Positions 26,694-36,055 of a stretch of 64,000 bases of DNA are shown piece by piece. Where the stretch lies: positions 248,001-312,000 of the forward strand of contig NZ_CP150235.1 of the NCBI RefSeq assembly GCF_037974355.1, in the 5' to 3' direction. Position numbers and translations under genes: made by a program. Below the pieces are notes generated by a model, which did no database searches, had not been told where the DNA came from, and saw nothing but the letters and a program-made list of their open reading frames with translations. This DNA is from Paenibacillus sp. FSL R5-0517 (GTDB lineage Bacteria > Bacillota > Bacilli > Paenibacillales > Paenibacillaceae). The stretch's first letter is position 1. Every line of letters starts with the position of its first letter.

Positions 26694-28289
26694 ATGATGT
26701 CTGAACGAATAAAAAAAGAAATGCAGGCATCCCATGGAAAACGGGTTCCGGCATATGTATGGGTGACCCTCGGGGTGACGCTGCTAACTTTGCTGCTTCA
26801 TGCCATTGGCATGAGTGTTGATCTGGTTAACGTAGCGCTTGTATACCTGTTCCCCGTTCTGGTGAGTGCTGTGTATTGGGGAATGGGTCCCGCTGTATAT
26901 GCCGCGAGTTTTAGTGTCATTATGTTTGACTTCTTTTTTGTACCGCCATATCTGAGCTTTACGGTCGAGGATTTGAGATATCTCATCTCTTTTGTCGTGT
27001 ATCTTGCGGTGGCGATCCTGACAGCAAGTCTTGCAGGTCGGTTGCGACAACAACTGGAGATGGTAAAAGCACGTGAAGCCACAACTAACTCCCTGTACGC
27101 ATTGAGTCGTCAGATGACAGCCATTACCGATCTGAATACGCTACAGGTGAATATAGCAACCCAGGTTTCGCTCACCTTGGGCAAACCAGCAGCGGTGTAT
27201 CTTCCCGATGGTCAGGGGGACCTACTGGTTACAAGCTCTTCTTCACCCGTATCAGAAGGGGAGAAGGATAACTGGGGGGATGGAGAGTCGGAGATTGCCA
27301 TTGCAAAATGGGTGTATCATCACGGACAGATCGCAGGTAAGGGATCATCCACTTTGCGGGAATCTCCCGGGCTATATGTACCTCTGCGCACAGAGGAGCA
27401 GATACATGGCGTGCTCGCCGTGAGCATGGAAGCTGGTGAGGTTCATGAGCAACAAGAACAGCTTCTTTTGTTGGAGGCATGCGGTGGACTGGCCGCAGGT
27501 GCCATTGCTCGAGTGAAGCTGGCGGAAGAGGCCCGGTTGGCGCAGATCACTGCCGAATCGGAGCGCATACGTACAGCGCTACTGGACTCTGTCTCTCATG
27601 AATTGCGTACGCCCTTAACTGCCATTATCGGCTCGGCTACGGGATTGTTGGAGAATGATACTCTTTTTACACCCGAGGATCGGAGAGAATTAACAGGCAA
27701 CATTCGGGATGGGGCCTTGCGCATGAATCGTCTCGTCACGAATCTGCTGGGTATGGTTCGGCTGGAGAGCGGCATGTTGCAACTGAACCGGAAATGGTGT
27801 GACGTGGGAGACATAATTAGCGTTGTACTGACACAAGTTCGGGAATTCAGTCCGCATCACAACATTCAAGTTGAACTGCCTGATGATCCGGCCTTCATCT
27901 ACGGAGATGAAGTCTTGCTGGAGCAGGTGCTGGTCAATATCGTCAGCAACGCCATCAAATATTCGCCTGATGAGAGCCAGATTATCATCACTGTGACGAG
28001 TAATAAGAGTCCAAGTCAATTGACGATCCAGGTAGATGATCAAGGTGTCGGTATACCGGAAGCGGAAAGAATACGTATATTTGATAAGTTCTATCGCTCA
28101 GAGTCTACTCGGCATGTGACAGGAACAGGGCTTGGTCTGGCGATCTGCAAAGGCATTGTGGAAGTCCACGGAGGTACCATTGTGGCAGAGCCGAATCCGG
28201 GCGGGGGAACGAGAATGCGCATAGAACTCCCCATGGAGGCCCACGGATCGCGGTTTCCCTATTCAGAACAAGGAGAGGTTGAAGAATAA
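26694..28289 (+). CDS. KdpD-like membrane sensor histidine kinase (C-terminal half)
   Basis: A 531-residue kinase that corresponds to the membrane and catalytic half of KdpD. Seen: four closely spaced hydrophobic segments (about 18-115, DUF4118 type, including FPVLVSAVYWGMGPAVYA), a GAF-like part (about 125-270), the HisKA box DSVSHELRTPLTAIIGS with phospho-acceptor H302, and the ATPase boxes NIVSNAIKYSP, DQGVGIPE and GTGLGLAICKGIVE. It starts 4 nt after the tandem sensor gene and ends 1 nt before kdpE, so all three are one unit. It should pass phosphate to KdpE. Confidence 0.92.
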   Translation: MMSERIKKEMQASHGKRVPAYVWVTLGVTLLTLLLHAIGMSVDLVNVALVYLFPVLVSAVYWGMGPAVYAASFSVIMFDFFFVPPYLSFTVEDLRYLISFVVYLAVAILTASLAGRLRQQLEMVKAREATTNSLYALSRQMTAITDLNTLQVNIATQVSLTLGKPAAVYLPDGQGDLLVTSSSSPVSEGEKDNWGDGESEIAIAKWVYHHGQIAGKGSSTLRESPGLYVPLRTEEQIHGVLAVSMEAGEVHEQQEQLLLLEACGGLAAGAIARVKLAEEARLAQITAESERIRTALLDSVSHELRTPLTAIIGSATGLLENDTLFTPEDRRELTGNIRDGALRMNRLVTNLLGMVRLESGMLQLNRKWCDVGDIISVVLTQVREFSPHHNIQVELPDDPAFIYGDEVLLEQVLVNIVSNAIKYSPDESQIIITVTSNKSPSQLTIQVDDQGVGIPEAERIRIFDKFYRSESTRHVTGTGLGLAICKGIVEVHGGTIVAEPNPGGGTRMRIELPMEAHGSRFPYSEQGEVEE

Positions 28290-28290
28290 G

Positions 28291-28992
28291 ATGAATGCAC
28301 CACTAGGGGCTCGCATACTGGTGATCGATGATGAGCCGCAGATTCGCAAATTGCTCAAGGTCACTCTTCAGGCACATCAATTCGAACTCCACGAGTGTGG
28401 GGAGGGCGCAGAGGGTGTTATTCAGGCGAGTATTGTACATCCGGATCTGATCATCCTTGATCTGGGTTTGCCAGGCATGTCTGGTATGGAGGTACTTCGC
28501 CGCATTCGCGAATGGTCACAAGTGCCCATTATCGTGCTGACAGCGAAGGATCAGGAGGGAGACAAAATTGCCGCGTTGGATGGTGGTGCAGATGATTATG
28601 TGACCAAACCATTCGGGATGGGTGAGTTGGTCGCCCGTATTCGGGTGGCGCTGCGTCATGTAGCCAAAACGACGGATGAGCCGATACTGCGCTTCGGATC
28701 ACTCACAATTGATCTGGCCCAAAGGCAAGTCGAACTGGAGGGGACTTTGGTCAAATTAACACCAACGGAATATGAGATGCTGAAGGTGCTCGCCTCGAAT
28801 GCGGGGAAGATCATCACCCAGCGTCAGCTTTTGCAGCAAGTATGGGGAGGGCATCATCATGAGTCCGACAGCCATTATCTTCGGGTATATGTGGGGCATC
28901 TGCGCAAGAAATTAAATGAAGATCCAACCAAGCCCCGATTTATTCAGACGGAGCCTGGCATTGGTTATCGCTTTTTGCTTCCTGCCGAATAA
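28291..28992 (+). CDS. kdpE: KdpE response regulator
   Basis: OmpR-family response regulator, 233 residues: receiver domain with IDDEPQ at the start, phospho-acceptor D57 in ILDLGLPG, the switch Thr in VLTAKDQ and Lys in VTKPFG, then a winged-helix domain with LTPTEYEMLKVLASNAGKII and HYLRVYVGHLRKK. It is expected to activate the kdp genes upstream. The ATG at 28291 starts 1 nt after the kinase stop; AAGGAGAGG lies 12 nt upstream, within the kinase gene. An in-frame TTG at 28279 is too close to that site. Confidence 0.95.
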   Translation: MNAPLGARILVIDDEPQIRKLLKVTLQAHQFELHECGEGAEGVIQASIVHPDLIILDLGLPGMSGMEVLRRIREWSQVPIIVLTAKDQEGDKIAALDGGADDYVTKPFGMGELVARIRVALRHVAKTTDEPILRFGSLTIDLAQRQVELEGTLVKLTPTEYEMLKVLASNAGKIITQRQLLQQVWGGHHHESDSHYLRVYVGHLRKKLNEDPTKPRFIQTEPGIGYRFLLPAE

Positions 28993-29068
28993 GGTTTAAG
29001 GGAGCGAGACATTTCATAATAGTGATGTGATGCACGCCTCAGCGAATGAGCGTTATTGAAGAGCAAAA

Positions 29069-29106
29069 CACCGTCCCCTTTGGCTGCAAAGGAACGGTGC
29101 TTTTAT
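29069..29106. terminator. Shared terminator, kdpE and GH4 gene
   Basis: CACCGT-CCCCTTTG pairs with CAAAGGAACGGTG around a GCTG loop with one bulge; A-rich on the left (AAAA), T-rich on the right (TTTTAT). It ends both the kdp regulator genes and the convergent GH4 gene. Confidence 0.8.
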
Positions 29107-29107
29107 A

Positions 29108-30409
29108 TTATGACGTGTATTTTGGCAACCAATCGCCGTGAGCTTCAATCAGCTCATCACACATCGCTACGATGTCATCGATAGACAGCTCAGCAGCCGT
29201 GTGTGGATCAAGCATGGCCGCATGATAGATATGTTCCTTTTTGCTGGTGATTGCCGCTTCAATGGTCAGCAGTTGCGTGTTGATGTTTGTCCGGTTCAAT
29301 GCCGCGAGTTGTGGAGGCAGATCCCCAATGTAGGTAGGACTGATTCCTGATCCATCGACCAGACAAGGTACTTCGACACATGCCTCACGCGGCAGGTTCG
29401 TAATCAGTCCGTTGTTCATGACGTTGCCGCCAATCTTGTACGGGTTATTCGTCTCCATGGCTTCAATAATATGCGATGCGTATTCACGGCTGCGGGTATG
29501 TTCAATATTTTCGCTGGCAAACAGCTTGGTACGCATTTCTTTCCAGCCTTCAATCTGGTTCACACAGCGGCGTGGATACTCATCCAGTGGAATGTTGAAG
29601 CGTTCAATCAGCTCCGGGTAATTCCGCTTGATGAAATAAGGGTGGTATTCGGCATTGTGTTCGGAGGATTCCGTTACATAATAGCCAAAACGCTGCATCA
29701 GTTCATAACGAACCATGTCATCATGCTGTTCTTGCTGTTTTTCCTTCGCCAGTCGTTTAATCTCAGGGTACAGGTCCTGCCCGTCTTTTGTAACTTCGAG
29801 CAACCACGCCATGTGGTTGATCCCTGCAATTTTAGCCACAACACCTGTCTGATCAATCCCCAGTGCATCAAACAGATGTGGTACACATACCTGCACACTA
29901 TGACACAAACCTACGGTTTTGATCCCACCATGCACATTCATGACATTGGTAAGCACGGCCATCGGGTTGGTATAGTTCAGGAACCATGCATCCGGACACA
30001 CTTCCTGCATATCCCGGGCAAAATCCAGCATGACCGGAATCGTCCGCAAATTACGGAAAATTCCACCGATACCTAGGGTATCTGCAATCGTTTGACGTAG
30101 TCCGTATTTTTTCGGAATCTCAAAGTCCGTAATGGTACATGGATCATATCCACCGACCTGGATGGCGTTGATGACATATTTGGCCCCGCGCAGCGCTTCT
30201 TTGCGGTCCTGATATACGTTCACGACGCAACGACTTCCGAGTGAACGGGCCAGACTGGTCAGCAAACGCTCTGAATCGCTCAGACGTTCAGCATCGATAT
30301 CGAACAATGCCAGCTCAAAATCCTGAAGTGCTTCGGTCATCATGACATCACCCAATACATTTTTGACAAAGACGGTGCTTCCCGCACCGAGAAACGTAAT
30401 TTTGTTCAT
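29108..30409 (-). CDS. GH4 alpha-galactosidase/alpha-glucosidase, MelA type
   Basis: A 433-residue GH4 enzyme, a family that uses NAD+ and a divalent metal to cleave alpha-glycosides by an oxidation-elimination route. Seen: the Rossmann start KITFLGAGST, NYTNPMAVLTN near residue 145, the metal-binding Cys and His in GLCHS (C169, H170) and INHMAW (H199). GGGAGG lies about 10 nt before the ATG. It is divergent from an AraC-type regulator, which probably controls it. MelA (alpha-galactosidase) and LplD (alpha-galacturonidase) both belong to this group; sequence alone does not pick one. Confidence 0.88.
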   Translation of the reverse strand: MNKITFLGAGSTVFVKNVLGDVMMTEALQDFELALFDIDAERLSDSERLLTSLARSLGSRCVVNVYQDRKEALRGAKYVINAIQVGGYDPCTITDFEIPKKYGLRQTIADTLGIGGIFRNLRTIPVMLDFARDMQEVCPDAWFLNYTNPMAVLTNVMNVHGGIKTVGLCHSVQVCVPHLFDALGIDQTGVVAKIAGINHMAWLLEVTKDGQDLYPEIKRLAKEKQQEQHDDMVRYELMQRFGYYVTESSEHNAEYHPYFIKRNYPELIERFNIPLDEYPRRCVNQIEGWKEMRTKLFASENIEHTRSREYASHIIEAMETNNPYKIGGNVMNNGLITNLPREACVEVPCLVDGSGISPTYIGDLPPQLAALNRTNINTQLLTIEAAITSKKEHIYHAAMLDPHTAAELSIDDIVAMCDELIEAHGDWLPKYTS

Positions 30410-30613
30410 CTTAAATTCAGCCTCCCTGAAAAATGTTGTACCCCAACTATAGGCCGATTCGGCACATATAACTATGGCTCAACCCCTCTCAAACATGGCA
30501 TAATCCCATTTTTGTTTCCGTTTTCAACTAATATGTATGTCCTTTAGCTGTTATAATTTAATTAGACATACAGATGGTGAGCCTCGGAAGGAAACAAGGA
30601 GGGAGGGCATAAA
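30410..30613. promoter_or_regulatory. Divergent promoter region, GH4 and AraC genes
   Basis: A 204-nt space between divergent genes. It has the perfect palindrome GCCGATTCGGC at 30453-30463 and a TATAAT at 30552-30557 that may be the -10 of the AraC gene, though no good -35 lies 16-18 nt upstream. Either may be part of AraC-type control. Confidence 0.4.
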
Positions 30614-31441
30614 ATGAGAAAAATAGAGATGAATGTGGTAGCCACGGACTGGACACAGATGGAACTTGTCTTGTTGTTCTTCGGGTGGGAGGCGTGTGAA
30701 CCCGCCCATTATTGGGGACCGGGTGTACGTGATTCCTATATTGTGCATTACATCCATGAAGGACGGGGCATCGTGTACATGGGGGACCAGGAATACAAGC
30801 TTAGCGAGGGACAGGGTTTTATCATTTTCCCGGATACGCTTATTCATTATGAGGCAGATCCCAAGGAGCCCTGGACGTATTCGTGGTTCGGCTTCAAAGG
30901 GGTACAAGCCAAAGCATTCATGCAACGTGCCCAACTGAGCCCGGAGCGCCCGATATATGATGTCCATGATACGATTACGATGGAACAGTTGTATACGGAG
31001 ATGGTCCAAGCTTCCACGCGACCGGAAGGTGATGTGTTGAACCAGAGTCTCTTGTACCGCTTGATGGCAGAATTAATCTCTTCTTCACCTGTGAAGGAAG
31101 AGGTCGGGCAGCTCCTTTCAAACAAAGAAACATACATCCGGCAGGCGGTGCAATTTATGGAGAACAGGTACAGTCAGCGAACCTCCATACTGGATATTGC
31201 CCAAGCCGTGGGGCTGGATCGCACATATCTATCGGGATTATTCAAAGAGCGATATGGCATGTCGCTACAGTCATTTTTTCTGGAGTACCGTATGAATCGT
31301 GCTGCCGAACTTCTTCAGAATCCAGGGCTGTCGGTCAGTGAAGTGGCCCATTCTGTCGGTTATACGGACCCATTATTGTTTTCCAAGATGTTTAAGCGTG
31401 TGACGGGCGTATCTCCGAAGGGGTCGAGAATTCGCGATTAG
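30614..31441 (+). CDS. AraC-family transcriptional regulator
   Basis: A 275-residue regulator with an N-terminal cupin-like sensing domain (SYIVHYIHEGRGIVYMG, then GFIIFPDTLIHYEADPKEPW, about residues 20-100) and a C-terminal double helix-turn-helix (ILDIAQAVGLDRTYLSGLFK and VSEVAHSVGYTDPLLFSKMF). AAGGAGGGAGG lies close upstream of the ATG. It is divergent from the GH4 gene, the usual arrangement of a sugar-sensing activator and its target, so an alpha-galactoside is a likely inducer. It carries no membrane segment, unlike the YtdP-type regulator in the window. Confidence 0.88.
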   Translation: MRKIEMNVVATDWTQMELVLLFFGWEACEPAHYWGPGVRDSYIVHYIHEGRGIVYMGDQEYKLSEGQGFIIFPDTLIHYEADPKEPWTYSWFGFKGVQAKAFMQRAQLSPERPIYDVHDTITMEQLYTEMVQASTRPEGDVLNQSLLYRLMAELISSSPVKEEVGQLLSNKETYIRQAVQFMENRYSQRTSILDIAQAVGLDRTYLSGLFKERYGMSLQSFFLEYRMNRAAELLQNPGLSVSEVAHSVGYTDPLLFSKMFKRVTGVSPKGSRIRD

Positions 31442-31475
31442 ACGCACCTAGTGTTTCAAATTTGAAAGAAAAGTT

Positions 31476-31504
31476 TTGATCATTAAACGTTGTCCCGCTA
31501 TACT
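31476..31504 (+). promoter_or_regulatory. Promoter of the riboswitch-controlled metal transporter
   Basis: TTGATC at 31476-31481 and TATACT at 31499-31504 with exactly 17 nt between. It lies about 30 nt before the cobalamin riboswitch and would make a leader that contains it. Confidence 0.7.
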
Positions 31505-31534
31505 GATACAGAAGTGTAATTGAATATGTGGAAC

Positions 31535-31700
31535 TTGGTGCTTTGCCCGTCAGGGTGAAAGCTTAATAGGGAAGTCCGGTGTAATACCGGCGCGGTCCCG
31601 CCACTGTAACAGAGGAGTTAGGTAGCGATAATCCACTGGTTTAGACCGGGAAGGAGCTGCAAGTGACGATGATTCTGGAGCCAGGAGACCTGCCAGGTTT
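31535..31700 (+). ncRNA. Cobalamin riboswitch
   Basis: The conserved elements are in order: TTGGTGC at 31535, the GGAAGTCCGGTG / ATACCGGCGCGGTCCC arms and GCCACTGT near 31573-31610, and the B12 box GCCAGGAGACCTGCC at 31680-31694. This class binds adenosylcobalamin or a related cobamide and lowers expression. A terminator at 31777-31818 and the ABC transporter genes follow, so high B12 would reduce transporter synthesis. Confidence 0.95.
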
Positions 31701-31776
31701 AACAAACACAGTAGTACCCTACGGGAGATAGGAAGGTGTTTAGAGAGCATGATTTTTTCTGAAAATCTGTTTATTT

Positions 31777-31818
31777 AAGGCGTCCTCATCCAGTAACACG
31801 GAGAGGGACGCCTTTTTT
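31777..31818 (+). terminator. Terminator after the cobalamin riboswitch
   Basis: AAGGCGTCC pairs with GGGACGCCTT and is followed by six T residues, about 60 nt before the first transporter start. It is likely the expression platform: B12 binding would favour stopping here. Confidence 0.8.
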
Positions 31819-31878
31819 GCTATGGACGGAGAACATCATGGCATATACATAAAGTTTTGGGGAAGGACGTTTGAACAC

Positions 31879-32817
31879 GTGAGCAGATATATCATTAAAC
31901 GATTAATGCAACTGGTAGTCGTATTGTTCGGCATCACGTTCCTGACGTTCCTGCTAACCTACCTGTCTCCTGGAGATCCAGCCAGACTTATGCTTATGTC
32001 TACAGGGGTAACGCCATCTGATGAGCTGGTCAGGCAGGTGAGGTCGGAGCTTGGATTGGACGAGCCCTTTCTCTATCGGTACGGGACTTGGTTGGGACAG
32101 GTGATGACTGGGGACTTCGGTACATCATATAAATACAATCGTCCAGTGCTGGACGTGCTGATGGCACGGCTCCCGGCAACGCTTTGGCTAACAGGAAGCG
32201 CCATGTTTCTGGTTATACTGGTTTCCTTTCCATTGGGGATGCTGTCGGCTGTCTATCGTAACCAATGGCTTGATCACGTCATTCGTCTGTTCTCTTTTGC
32301 CGGATTATCGATGCCCAGCTTCTGGTTGGGTATGTTGCTCATGTTGGTCTTCGGCGTACAGCTGAAGCTGCTGCCGGTGATGGGCAATTCCGGATGGTAC
32401 AGCCTGATTCTACCTGCATGTACACTCGCGATTCCACTTGTTGCCCAGTACAGCAGACAGATTCGTGCGATCCTGCTTGAGGAGACAAGCCAGAACTATG
32501 TGATCGGAGCCAGATCCAGAGGTGTGAAGGAATCGATCATTATTTTTCGTCATATTCTTCCCAATGCCCTGCTGCCGATCGTTACCCTTATGGGTATGAC
32601 AACAGGTGCTTTGTTAGGTGGTGCAGCGATTGTGGAAAGTTTATTTGTGTGGCCGGGTGTTGGACAGATGGCTGTAGATGCGATTTTCACAAGGGATTAT
32701 CCGCTGATTCAGGGATATGTCATCTGGATGGCGATCATATATGTCGCCCTGAATCTGCTGGTTGATATATGGACTCATCTTCGTGATCCCCGAATCCGAC
32801 TGGATGTGGATATATAG
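31879..32817 (+). CDS. Nickel/peptide-type ABC transporter permease, NikB-like
   Basis: A 312-residue permease of the oligopeptide/nickel family, with six hydrophobic segments. Its N-terminus SRYIIKRLMQLVVVLFGITF and the LSPGDPARLM segment are typical of NikB/DppB; the cytoplasmic loop near residue 205 ends in RSRGVKESIIIFRHILPNAL. The GTG at 31879 follows GGGGAAGG by about 10 nt and begins exactly where family members begin; an ATG at 31822 touches the terminator and would add 19 unlikely residues. The B12 riboswitch upstream points to cobalt or nickel as cargo. Confidence 0.85.
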   Translation: MSRYIIKRLMQLVVVLFGITFLTFLLTYLSPGDPARLMLMSTGVTPSDELVRQVRSELGLDEPFLYRYGTWLGQVMTGDFGTSYKYNRPVLDVLMARLPATLWLTGSAMFLVILVSFPLGMLSAVYRNQWLDHVIRLFSFAGLSMPSFWLGMLLMLVFGVQLKLLPVMGNSGWYSLILPACTLAIPLVAQYSRQIRAILLEETSQNYVIGARSRGVKESIIIFRHILPNALLPIVTLMGMTTGALLGGAAIVESLFVWPGVGQMAVDAIFTRDYPLIQGYVIWMAIIYVALNLLVDIWTHLRDPRIRLDVDI

Positions 32818-33651
32818 ATGAGAGCCTTCAGACTGGTATTACTGCAGAATCGCTGGTTCACCTTCCTGCTGTCTCTGACCGCCTTCTGGATTATTCTTGC
32901 CATGGTTGCACCGCTGCTTGCACCACACGACCCACTTGCAACGAACTTTGCCAAAGTGTTGCAGCCATCCAGCGCCGAGTATCCTCTTGGAACCGATCAA
33001 CTGGGCCGCTGTGTATTATCTCGTCTTCTGTACGGTGCACGTACCTCGCTGCTGCTCACCTTTATGATGATTGGCATCGTGTTTGTGTTAGGTGTAACGA
33101 TTGGAGTCATCGCCGGTTTCGCTCGGGGGGTGACGGATATGGTGCTCATGCGCCTGTCTGATACATTAATGGCATTTCCGGGGCTTATTTTTGCGATCGC
33201 TGTGGTGGGGATGCTTGGGCCGGGATTGTTCAATACGGTTCTGGCACTGTCGGTTGTCTGGTGGGCGAAGTATGCAAGGATGGCCAGAAGCCTGGTGATT
33301 TCCCTTCAGCAAAAGGAGTATGTCGCTGCCGCTGCTTTCAGCGGAGCACGTAAAATACAGATCATCGGCAGGACGATCCTGCCCAATATGATGTCTCCAA
33401 TCATCGTCATGGCGATGATGGATGTGGGAGGCATGATGCTGTCCATCTCGGGGTTGTCCTTTCTTGGGCTTGGCGCGCAGCCACCGAACCCCGAGTGGGG
33501 GGCCATGTTAAATGAAGGCAGAAGATATCTGCAGACTGCACCATGGCTGTTGGTTTATCCAGGTCTGGCGATATTCAGCACCGTCATTATTTTTAATTTA
33601 CTGGGAGACAGTCTGCGAGATGTGCTTGATCCCAAGAAAAATACTGCTTAA
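32818..33651 (+). CDS. Nickel/peptide-type ABC transporter permease, NikC-like
   Basis: Second permease, 277 residues with six hydrophobic segments. The family N-terminus APLLAPHDPLATNFAKVLQP and YPLGTDQLGRCVLSRLLYGAR are clear, as is the loop AFSGARKIQIIGRTILPNMM. The ATG follows the NikB-like stop directly (no gap), with only a weak ribosome site, so translation is probably coupled. NikC partners with NikB in the membrane channel. Confidence 0.88.
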   Translation: MRAFRLVLLQNRWFTFLLSLTAFWIILAMVAPLLAPHDPLATNFAKVLQPSSAEYPLGTDQLGRCVLSRLLYGARTSLLLTFMMIGIVFVLGVTIGVIAGFARGVTDMVLMRLSDTLMAFPGLIFAIAVVGMLGPGLFNTVLALSVVWWAKYARMARSLVISLQQKEYVAAAAFSGARKIQIIGRTILPNMMSPIIVMAMMDVGGMMLSISGLSFLGLGAQPPNPEWGAMLNEGRRYLQTAPWLLVYPGLAIFSTVIIFNLLGDSLRDVLDPKKNTA

Positions 33652-33665
33652 CTGGAGGAACCAGA

Positions 33666-35258
33666 ATGAAGAGGAATTTTCAAAAATCAATGTTGCTCAC
33701 CCTCATATCCATGTTGGTTGTGTTCTTGCTTGCAGCTTGTGGCACCGCCAATAATCCATCGACCTCGTCTGGTGCAATGGAGAAGTCGGCGGGTACGGAC
33801 AAGGGTTCGACAAGTACACCAACTCATTTGAATGTGGCTCTGTTCTGGCTTGGCAGCAGTCTGGACCCGGCAGAAGAATGGAATGGCTGGACGCTGACGC
33901 GTGCAGCGATTGGGGAGACACTGATCCAGTTTGACGAGAATATGAAGCTGGTCCCTAAAATTGCAGATTCTTGGGAACGAGTGGATGACATGACTTGGCA
34001 CTTTCATATTCGAGAAGGTGTAACTTTTCATAACGGAAATAAGGTAACTGCCGACGCGGTGAAAAAATCGATAGAACGTTCCATCGCGTTAAATGAAAGA
34101 GGACAAGCAACTGTGCCCGTAGCCTCAATGACTGCTGAAGGACAAGATCTGACGATTAGAACGAAAGAGCCTTATGCGTCCCTGCTTGGTAATATTGCCG
34201 AGCCACTGTTTGTCATTGTGGATACGAGTGCAGATACATCCAAATTCAAGATCAAGCCTATCGCCACGGGGCCATTTATGGTGACAGGTTATACGCCGGA
34301 TCAGGAGATCCAGGTGAAAAAGTATGACGGGTACTGGGGCGGTGCGGCAGATGTAGACACATTGACGTTGAAATATATTAAGGATGATAGCACACGTGCC
34401 CTTGCCCTGCAGTCTGGAGAGATTGATGTAGCCAGTAACGTGGGACGTAGCAATTTGACGTTATTCCAGGACAAGAGTCAATACACCATTGATGAAATTC
34501 CTAGCCTGCGTACCCAGTTTGTATGGTTTAACACAACCAAACCGCTACTGAGTGATCCGGAGGTTCGCCGAGCGATTTCTTATGGTGTAGACCGGGAGAT
34601 GTATGCCAATACGCTGGTGGGAGGTCAGGCGGCTAAAGGTCCATTTACCTCGGCGCTGCCTTTTGGATATGACAAGATCAAAGGGTATGGTTACGAACCG
34701 GAGAAAGCCAAACAGTTGCTGGATGGGGCTGGCTACAGGGATGCAGATGGCGATGGCATTCGTGAAAAAGATGGCAAGAAGCTGTCGCTACAGCTGATTC
34801 TGAACTCCGCTTACGAGTCTGATTCGATTGTGGCTGCTGCAATGCAGTCCCAGCTTAAAGAGATTGGCGTTCAAGTGGAGATGACCTCCTATGAGGATCT
34901 AACCGATCATCAGAAGAGCGGAAATTACGACCTCGCTTTGACCAGTATTAATACAGGCATCACGGGTGACCCGCAGTATATTCTGGATTTCTACTTCATG
35001 ACGGGTGCGGAATGGAATGTGGGCGGATATAGCAATCCGAAGCTGGATGAGGTAATTACTCGTCTTCATTCCGAGTTTGACGTGGAGAAAAGGTATGCCC
35101 TTGCAGCAGAGGCACAGCAGATGATTCTGGATGATGCAGCCTATATGTTTTTGACCTATACCCCGATTAATATTGTAAGTAAAAGTACCGTGCAAGGCGC
35201 GACGATGTATCCCATCGACTTCTACCTGCTGGATCGTAATATTAAGGTTGGGCAGTAA
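33666..35258 (+). CDS. Nickel-type substrate-binding lipoprotein, NikA-like
   Basis: A 530-residue family 5 extracellular binding protein. Signal: basic start, hydrophobic core and lipobox LLAAC (C25), so it is lipid-anchored outside the membrane, followed by a Ser/Thr/Gly-rich linker. Mature features: DSWERVDDMTWHFHIREGVTF near residue 105 and DPEVRRAISYGVDREMY near residue 300. The family binds free or chelated nickel, metallophores or peptides; the cobalamin riboswitch makes Co2+ or Ni2+ the best guess. CTGGAGGAA lies before the ATG, 14 nt after the NikC-like stop. Confidence 0.88.
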   Translation: MKRNFQKSMLLTLISMLVVFLLAACGTANNPSTSSGAMEKSAGTDKGSTSTPTHLNVALFWLGSSLDPAEEWNGWTLTRAAIGETLIQFDENMKLVPKIADSWERVDDMTWHFHIREGVTFHNGNKVTADAVKKSIERSIALNERGQATVPVASMTAEGQDLTIRTKEPYASLLGNIAEPLFVIVDTSADTSKFKIKPIATGPFMVTGYTPDQEIQVKKYDGYWGGAADVDTLTLKYIKDDSTRALALQSGEIDVASNVGRSNLTLFQDKSQYTIDEIPSLRTQFVWFNTTKPLLSDPEVRRAISYGVDREMYANTLVGGQAAKGPFTSALPFGYDKIKGYGYEPEKAKQLLDGAGYRDADGDGIREKDGKKLSLQLILNSAYESDSIVAAAMQSQLKEIGVQVEMTSYEDLTDHQKSGNYDLALTSINTGITGDPQYILDFYFMTGAEWNVGGYSNPKLDEVITRLHSEFDVEKRYALAAEAQQMILDDAAYMFLTYTPINIVSKSTVQGATMYPIDFYLLDRNIKVGQ

Positions 35259-36055
35259 TGGAGCCCTTGCTTAGTGTCAATCATCTGTCCATAACCTACA
35301 AGGGGGATTCTCTGGCTCTACGGGACCTGTCCTTCTCCATGAATAAGGGAGAGATTATCGGGATTGTAGGTGAAAGTGGTAGCGGAAAGTCGACCCTTAT
35401 TCGGGCTTTGCTTGGCTTGTTACCTGAAGGTGGTCAATACACCGGGGGAGTGATCTCTTTTCAGGATAAAGTGCTATTGCGTGATTCACAGTCTGATTGG
35501 GGCGGAGTACGCGGAAAGCGGATTGCTATGGTGTTTCAGGACAGTGGTTCCTATCTTAATCCCATTCGCAGCATCGGCAGTCAGTATATTGAAGCGATTC
35601 GAACTCATTTTACCTTGTCCAAAAAAGCAGCTTATACTCTGGCTGAGAGTATGCTCGCGGACATGGGACTGGATGATCCCGAACGGATTATGCGTTCCTA
35701 CCCTTCGCAGCTTAGTGGAGGCATGAAACAGCGCACAGCGATTGCCATGGCGGTTACGATGGAACCAGAGCTTCTGCTTGCGGACGAGCCGACGAGTTCG
35801 CTGGATGTGACGACACAGAATGAAGTGATGAACCGATTGAGCGAACTTCGTTCCCGTCAAGGGACAGGCATGATTATCGTAACACATAACATTGCCGTTG
35901 CAGCGCATATGGCAGACCGAATTGGTGTGATGCAGGACGGTATATTGGTTGAGATGGGAGATACTTTCCGCGTCATATCCGATCCTCAGCATGAATACAC
36001 TCGCAAGCTGCTGAGTGCTGTACCTGAATTGGAGGGAAATGTTCATGGCTCATAA
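35258..36055 (+). CDS. ABC transporter ATPase, NikD-like
   Basis: A 265-residue ATPase: Walker A GESGSGKST near residue 38, Q-loop MVFQDSGSYLNPIRS, signature LSGGMKQR near residue 152, Walker B LLLADEPTSSLD and switch His in VTHNI. It powers uptake with the second ATPase encoded next. Its ATG overlaps the binding-protein stop by one base (TAATG), a tight coupling. Confidence 0.9.
   Translation: MEPLLSVNHLSITYKGDSLALRDLSFSMNKGEIIGIVGESGSGKSTLIRALLGLLPEGGQYTGGVISFQDKVLLRDSQSDWGGVRGKRIAMVFQDSGSYLNPIRSIGSQYIEAIRTHFTLSKKAAYTLAESMLADMGLDDPERIMRSYPSQLSGGMKQRTAIAMAVTMEPELLLADEPTSSLDVTTQNEVMNRLSELRSRQGTGMIIVTHNIAVAAHMADRIGVMQDGILVEMGDTFRVISDPQHEYTRKLLSAVPELEGNVHGS

Noticed and set aside
24350..28289. 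Frameshifted single kdpD as explanation for the two genes
   Set aside because: The first gene ends after a complete Usp domain, and the second starts with its own ATG and a full membrane/kinase domain. A simple frame error would not duplicate the sensor half.
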